A program made the position numbers and the translations under genes. From Sepiola atlantica (lineage: Eukaryota > Mollusca > Cephalopoda > Sepiida > Sepiolidae): a DNA stretch of 64,000 bases. The notes under the pieces were generated by a model that searched no databases, was not told where the DNA came from, and worked only from the letters and a program-made list of their open reading frames with translations. Position 1 is the first letter of the stretch. The number at the start of each line of letters is the position of its first letter. The DNA lies in NCBI GenBank assembly GCA_963556195.1, contig OY744520.1:6207204-6271203 (forward strand), in the 5' to 3' direction. This document shows positions 60,920 to 64,000 of the stretch, in pieces.

Positions 60920-61034
60920 GAGTGTTTACGTCTCCAACTGTCGTTTGTTTGTAAAGAGAATAAATTTCCAACATGTCGTCATTGCTGGGAGTCACACTAA
61001 GGTTTTTCACTTCTTCGGCAGCTTTTAAAAATTC
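60920..61034 (-). CDS. ACBP: Acyl-CoA-binding protein, second coding exon (38 codons)
   Basis: Minus-strand exon bounded by an acceptor (tttcag, just above 61034) and a donor (gtaagt, just below 60920). It opens in phase 0 and closes in phase 1. The translation starts [16 protein letters not shown] and holds [17 protein letters not shown], which is the ACBP signature: the YxxYKQxTxGD stretch carries the Tyr and Lys that contact the acyl-CoA ligand in the family. ACBPs are about 87-residue cytosolic four-helix proteins that bind and transport long-chain acyl-CoA esters. The exon supplies helix 1 and helix 2. Only a start codon and one to a few residues are missing upstream. That first exon was not recognised between 61034 and 64000 and may lie outside the window. 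The next exon is 6,558 bp away. Confidence 0.93.
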
Positions 61035-61888
61035 CTGAAATTAGACAATTGAGGTTTTTGTTTGTTTTTTTTTTGGGTTTTTTTTAAATTAAAAGCATTT
61101 ATTTTTTAAATAATCTTATAAAAACACACACAATATCATTTTTTACGGCATATCAATGCAGATGTATCATTTATTGCTGGAAAGACATTTTTCAATATGT
61201 ACATTGTAATAAATACAGCTTATAGCAGACATTTTCTAAATATAAAAAAGTATAAACGTTGTTTTCATATGGTTGAAAGTGACTTGGCGTCCGGGCTTTG
61301 AATCTTAGAGCTGATGTACTTGCTATGTCTAGCCACACTGATGAGTTGTGAAACGGCGAAATAGCTGATTAGAGTAGCAGTAAAATGACTTGTGGCTGAC
61401 AGATGGTTATCTACTCCAACTATCTCTATGACATTACTAATCAAAACTAAAACTGCTGGTTGGATTAACTTGGAAATAAAAAAAAATTTTTTTTGATCAG
61501 AACACAAAACATGTGCACCATCTTACATATTAAGAAAACTTGCATATGCAGCTTTTGCTTAGAAAGCCATACCAGTCAAGTAGATAGAGGAAAAAGCTCA
61601 CTTTGATTTATATCAAAAATGAGGATAATATAGAAGCAAAGTTATGCAAGAAAAATTCTTGACACATCGCAGTTTATGAATTTTCAAATAATTTCAAAGT
61701 GGAACAAATAGTGGTTGTGAACCAATGAGTCATGGGTAATCTAGTATATAATATATATATATTATAGATAATATAGACAATATAGATAATATATAAAAAA
61801 ATGTTGTATTTCAAATATATATTTTATAGCATAAAGTTTTATAATAGCTCAATAGTGTTGGACTAGAGCTGTAATAGAGAATATTTTA
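61035..61888. other. Upstream ACBP intron sequence
   Basis: AT-rich. A (TATAGATAA)n-like run is at 61740-61800. ACBP exon 1 was searched for by eye and not found. Confidence 0.35.
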
Positions 61889-62324
61889 ATGTTATTCAAA
61901 CCACATAAAATGCAGAGAACAAATTCTCACCAATTACACCAAAACTTCAATTTTTTATTATTTGCAGCATACAATTGTTTTGGCTAATAACACATGGTGC
62001 GTTCGTGTCGCAATTTTAATGTACGCCATTGAAGAATATAATTTTTAAACTAAAAAATATGGAAATAATGCATAGAGAAACTAAATATATCAAAAAAAGA
62101 AATAAGTGCGGATTGCAATTTAGATATTTCCTGCCTTAAGGATTACCTTATTTTTTATGAGCACTGAGGATAGCCTCCAAGAAATAAATGATTTTAACAC
62201 TTGGAACATTATTATATAGATCTTGGTGGTAGGCCAAAACAATTGTATGCTGCAAATAAAAAATTTAATTTTTGGTGAATTGGTGAGAATTTGTTCTCTG
62301 CATTTGATGTGGTTTGAATAACAT
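61889..62324. mobile_element. Foldback element with about 100-bp arms
   Basis: atgttattcaaaccacataa to caattgttttggc on the left is opposite gccaaaacaattgtatgctg to gtggtttgaataacat on the right, with a few mismatches. Total 436 bp. Confidence 0.88.
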
Positions 62325-62328
62325 ATAC

Positions 62329-62338
<10 letters not shown>

Positions 62339-62399
<61 letters not shown>
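62339..62399. repeat. (GT)n microsatellite
   Basis: About 30 GT units right after the foldback. Confidence 0.97.
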
Positions 62400-62401
<2 letters not shown>

Positions 62402-62484
62402 TTAGTAGTATAAAAATATACTTATGGCAAGTAAGCTACACAGAAATGTTTGCATTTCAGTCGCATAAGAAATCATTAGGCCGA

Positions 62485-62487
62485 ATT

Positions 62488-62531
<44 letters not shown>
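62485..62531. repeat. (TA)n microsatellite at the LINE insertion site
   Basis: TA-rich run that abuts the LINE poly(A). Confidence 0.9.
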
Positions 62532-62533
<2 letters not shown>

Positions 62534-64000
62534 TTTTTTTTTTTTTTTTTTTTGTCTGGTGCTTCGAACAGGCGTGTTCAGGCTTGCTGGTTGTTCAACT
62601 CGCCCTGGCTGATGTGAGGATCCTGTGAGACAAAGGAACCGCACCAACATGTGCTTGCATGTGCACGATAGAATTGGTGTCGGCTTGCCTGCACGCCGTG
62701 TATCCGACAATTTGGGGTTGGTCCGGGATATTAGCGAGGTAGGCATCAAGAGAGCGCTTAAATTGTTCCACAGCAGCATTTTTTATATCCCGAATACACC
62801 TAGGCATGGCATTGAAGAGTTGTGACCCCTGTACAGGTAAGCTCGTTTCAAAAATGGTTCGTATTTTCCCACCAGTTTTTAGCGAGGGAACAATACAGTG
62901 CCTCCCGCGGCGTTCATTGTCTCGGGCTTGAATGTGGCCATTAATGTTCGGTACCTTTCCTTCCAATATCTTCCAGATGTAAATTATCCGGTACCTTTCA
63001 CGTCGTCTTTGCAGCGAGAACATTTTTGTCTTCTTCAGACATGACCAGTAGTTCCGATCATCTTGAATTTTCCGTAGAAAGGACCACTGAATGGCTTCAA
63101 GCTTTTGGATGAGCCTAGGGCTACTTGGGTTCCACAAGACAGAACAGTATTCCAAAACTGGAATGACCAAGGATTTATACAGCGTGACCATTGCACGATA
63201 TTCTCTGGTTTTAAATGTCCTCAGGATCCAGGCAATGAGGTTCTTGGCTTTTTCCACAACTTTGTTTATTTGATTGCTAAAAAGACAATCACTAGACATA
63301 GATACACCGAGGTCCTTTACTTCTTGCTTTATGTTTATCATTTTTCCTGACGGAGTGTGGTATGATATCTCGCTTTTTAGCTGGTCGTTATTACCATAGC
63401 GGAGAAGCTCAAATTTCACGTCATTTAGCTCCATGTTATTGTCCTCCGTCCATTTGTAGATCTGATCGAGATCCTTTTGAAACAACACAGCATCCTCGGG
63501 AGACCGAACGGATTTTGTGGCCCTTGTATCATCGGCGAATGACCTGACTATTGACATGGCGATATCTTCATCAATGTCCCCAATAAGGATTAGGAAGATT
63601 ATGGGTCCCAATACACTTCCCTGGGGAACTCCAGAAATGACAGGTTGTGGCTTCGAGGTTGCACCATCAACCATAACTGTTTGGAGGCGGTTACTCAGGA
63701 AGGATTCGATCCATTTGAAGATGCTTCCACGAATGCCAAGATCAAATATTTTCTGCAGAACTATTTTGTGGTCAACTTTGTCAAAAGCTTTGGCAAAATC
63801 TAAGTAGACAACATCTGCATTAGCGCCATCATCAAGAATTGATAGAATGGTGTCAAACTGCTCAAGGAGTTGACTTAAACAAGATCTTCCAGATCTCATC
63901 CCATGCTGACTGTCATTGAACAGGTTATTTTCATTCATGTGTCTAACTATGTGTTTCCGTATGACTTTCTCAAAAAGTTTAATGAGGTGGGAGGTCAAAG
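62532..64000 (-). mobile_element. LINE (jockey/CR1-group) 3' part, extends beyond the window
   Basis: Minus-strand element: the ORF2 end, about 40 nt of 3' UTR and a poly(A) of about 22 (poly-T on plus at 62532-62553). The 5' part lies outside the window. Confidence 0.88.
62595..63998 (-). CDS. LINE ORF2 reverse transcriptase, 5' partial
   Basis: An open minus frame of 467 residues reaches the window edge, so the first Met visible is internal to a longer ORF2. Reverse-transcriptase motifs in order: QHGMRSGRSC (31-40), VVYLDFAKAFDKVDH (63-77, first catalytic Asp), SGVPQGSVLGP (122-132), FADDT (154-158, catalytic Asp pair), LGVSMSSDCLFSNQI near 225. The C-terminal part holds LYKSLVIPVLEYCSVLWNP and GSQLFNAMPRCIRD, standard for jockey-superfamily ORF2. 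The enzyme would copy element RNA at a nicked target. The endonuclease would be upstream. No stop or frameshift is visible, so the copy is young. It lies upstream of ACBP exon 2, possibly in its first intron. Confidence 0.92.
   Translation of the reverse strand: MTSHLIKLFEKVIRKHIVRHMNENNLFNDSQHGMRSGRSCLSQLLEQFDTILSILDDGANADVVYLDFAKAFDKVDHKIVLQKIFDLGIRGSIFKWIESFLSNRLQTVMVDGATSKPQPVISGVPQGSVLGPIIFLILIGDIDEDIAMSIVRSFADDTRATKSVRSPEDAVLFQKDLDQIYKWTEDNNMELNDVKFELLRYGNNDQLKSEISYHTPSGKMINIKQEVKDLGVSMSSDCLFSNQINKVVEKAKNLIAWILRTFKTREYRAMVTLYKSLVIPVLEYCSVLWNPSSPRLIQKLEAIQWSFLRKIQDDRNYWSCLKKTKMFSLQRRRERYRIIYIWKILEGKVPNINGHIQARDNERRGRHCIVPSLKTGGKIRTIFETSLPVQGSQLFNAMPRCIRDIKNAAVEQFKRSLDAYLANIPDQPQIVGYTACRQADTNSIVHMQAHVGAVPLSHRILTSARAS

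Overview
The window is eukaryotic, AT-rich and dominated by repeats. It has no operons, Shine-Dalgarno sites or dense ORFs. Genes appear as short exons with GT/AG junctions separated by introns of 5 to 18 kb, among mariner, Tc1, hAT-like, LINE, SINE and LTR elements and many micro- and minisatellites. 5S-derived sequences of molluscan type, U2-headed SINEs and recurring GGGAGATAAC motifs suggest a mollusc, perhaps a cephalopod. That placement is inference only.

Two protein-coding genes can be supported, both on the minus strand. One is an acyl-CoA-binding protein (ACBP/DBI family). Three of its exons lie at 61034-60920, 54361-54299 and 35871-35792, and they join in perfect phase to 85 residues ending in a stop. 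Its first coding exon was not found and lies upstream, above 61034. The other is a two-exon MADF-BESS type DNA-binding protein (49721-49383 joined to 44131-43709, 253 aa), nested in the 18.4-kb ACBP intron on the same strand.

Region 1-17.8 kb holds a mariner remnant, LINE 3' fragments, a U2-headed SINE, a 5S-headed repeat, one probable and one possible LTR, a 2.1-kb minisatellite of 29-bp units, an A-rich array and microsatellites. Region 17.87-21.40 kb is a complete, very young non-autonomous LTR retrotransposon: two 650-bp LTRs differing at one position by eye, 4-bp target duplication, PBS and PPT. Instead of gag-pol it carries a CACGTG-rich segment and a 34-bp tandem array. Region 22.1-23.2 kb is a tandem cluster of three U2-headed SINEs, followed by a decayed jockey-type LINE. 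A 223-bp hAT MITE with perfect 8-bp target duplication is at 25.2 kb, a 50-bp satellite at 29 kb, and a complete Tc1-like element with 206-bp IR/DR ends and a frameshifted DD37E transposase at 30.5-32.0 kb.

Region 35.7-61 kb is the ACBP locus. Its introns are packed with foldback elements (36.7, 38.9, 44.3, 45.7, 47.9, 50.3 and 57.4 kb; another lies just upstream at 61.9 kb), 5S- and U2-headed SINEs, LINE fragments and a 1.2-kb minisatellite of 27-bp units that is open in several frames. Region 62.5-64 kb is the 3' part of an apparently intact LINE reverse transcriptase on the minus strand, running off the window edge.
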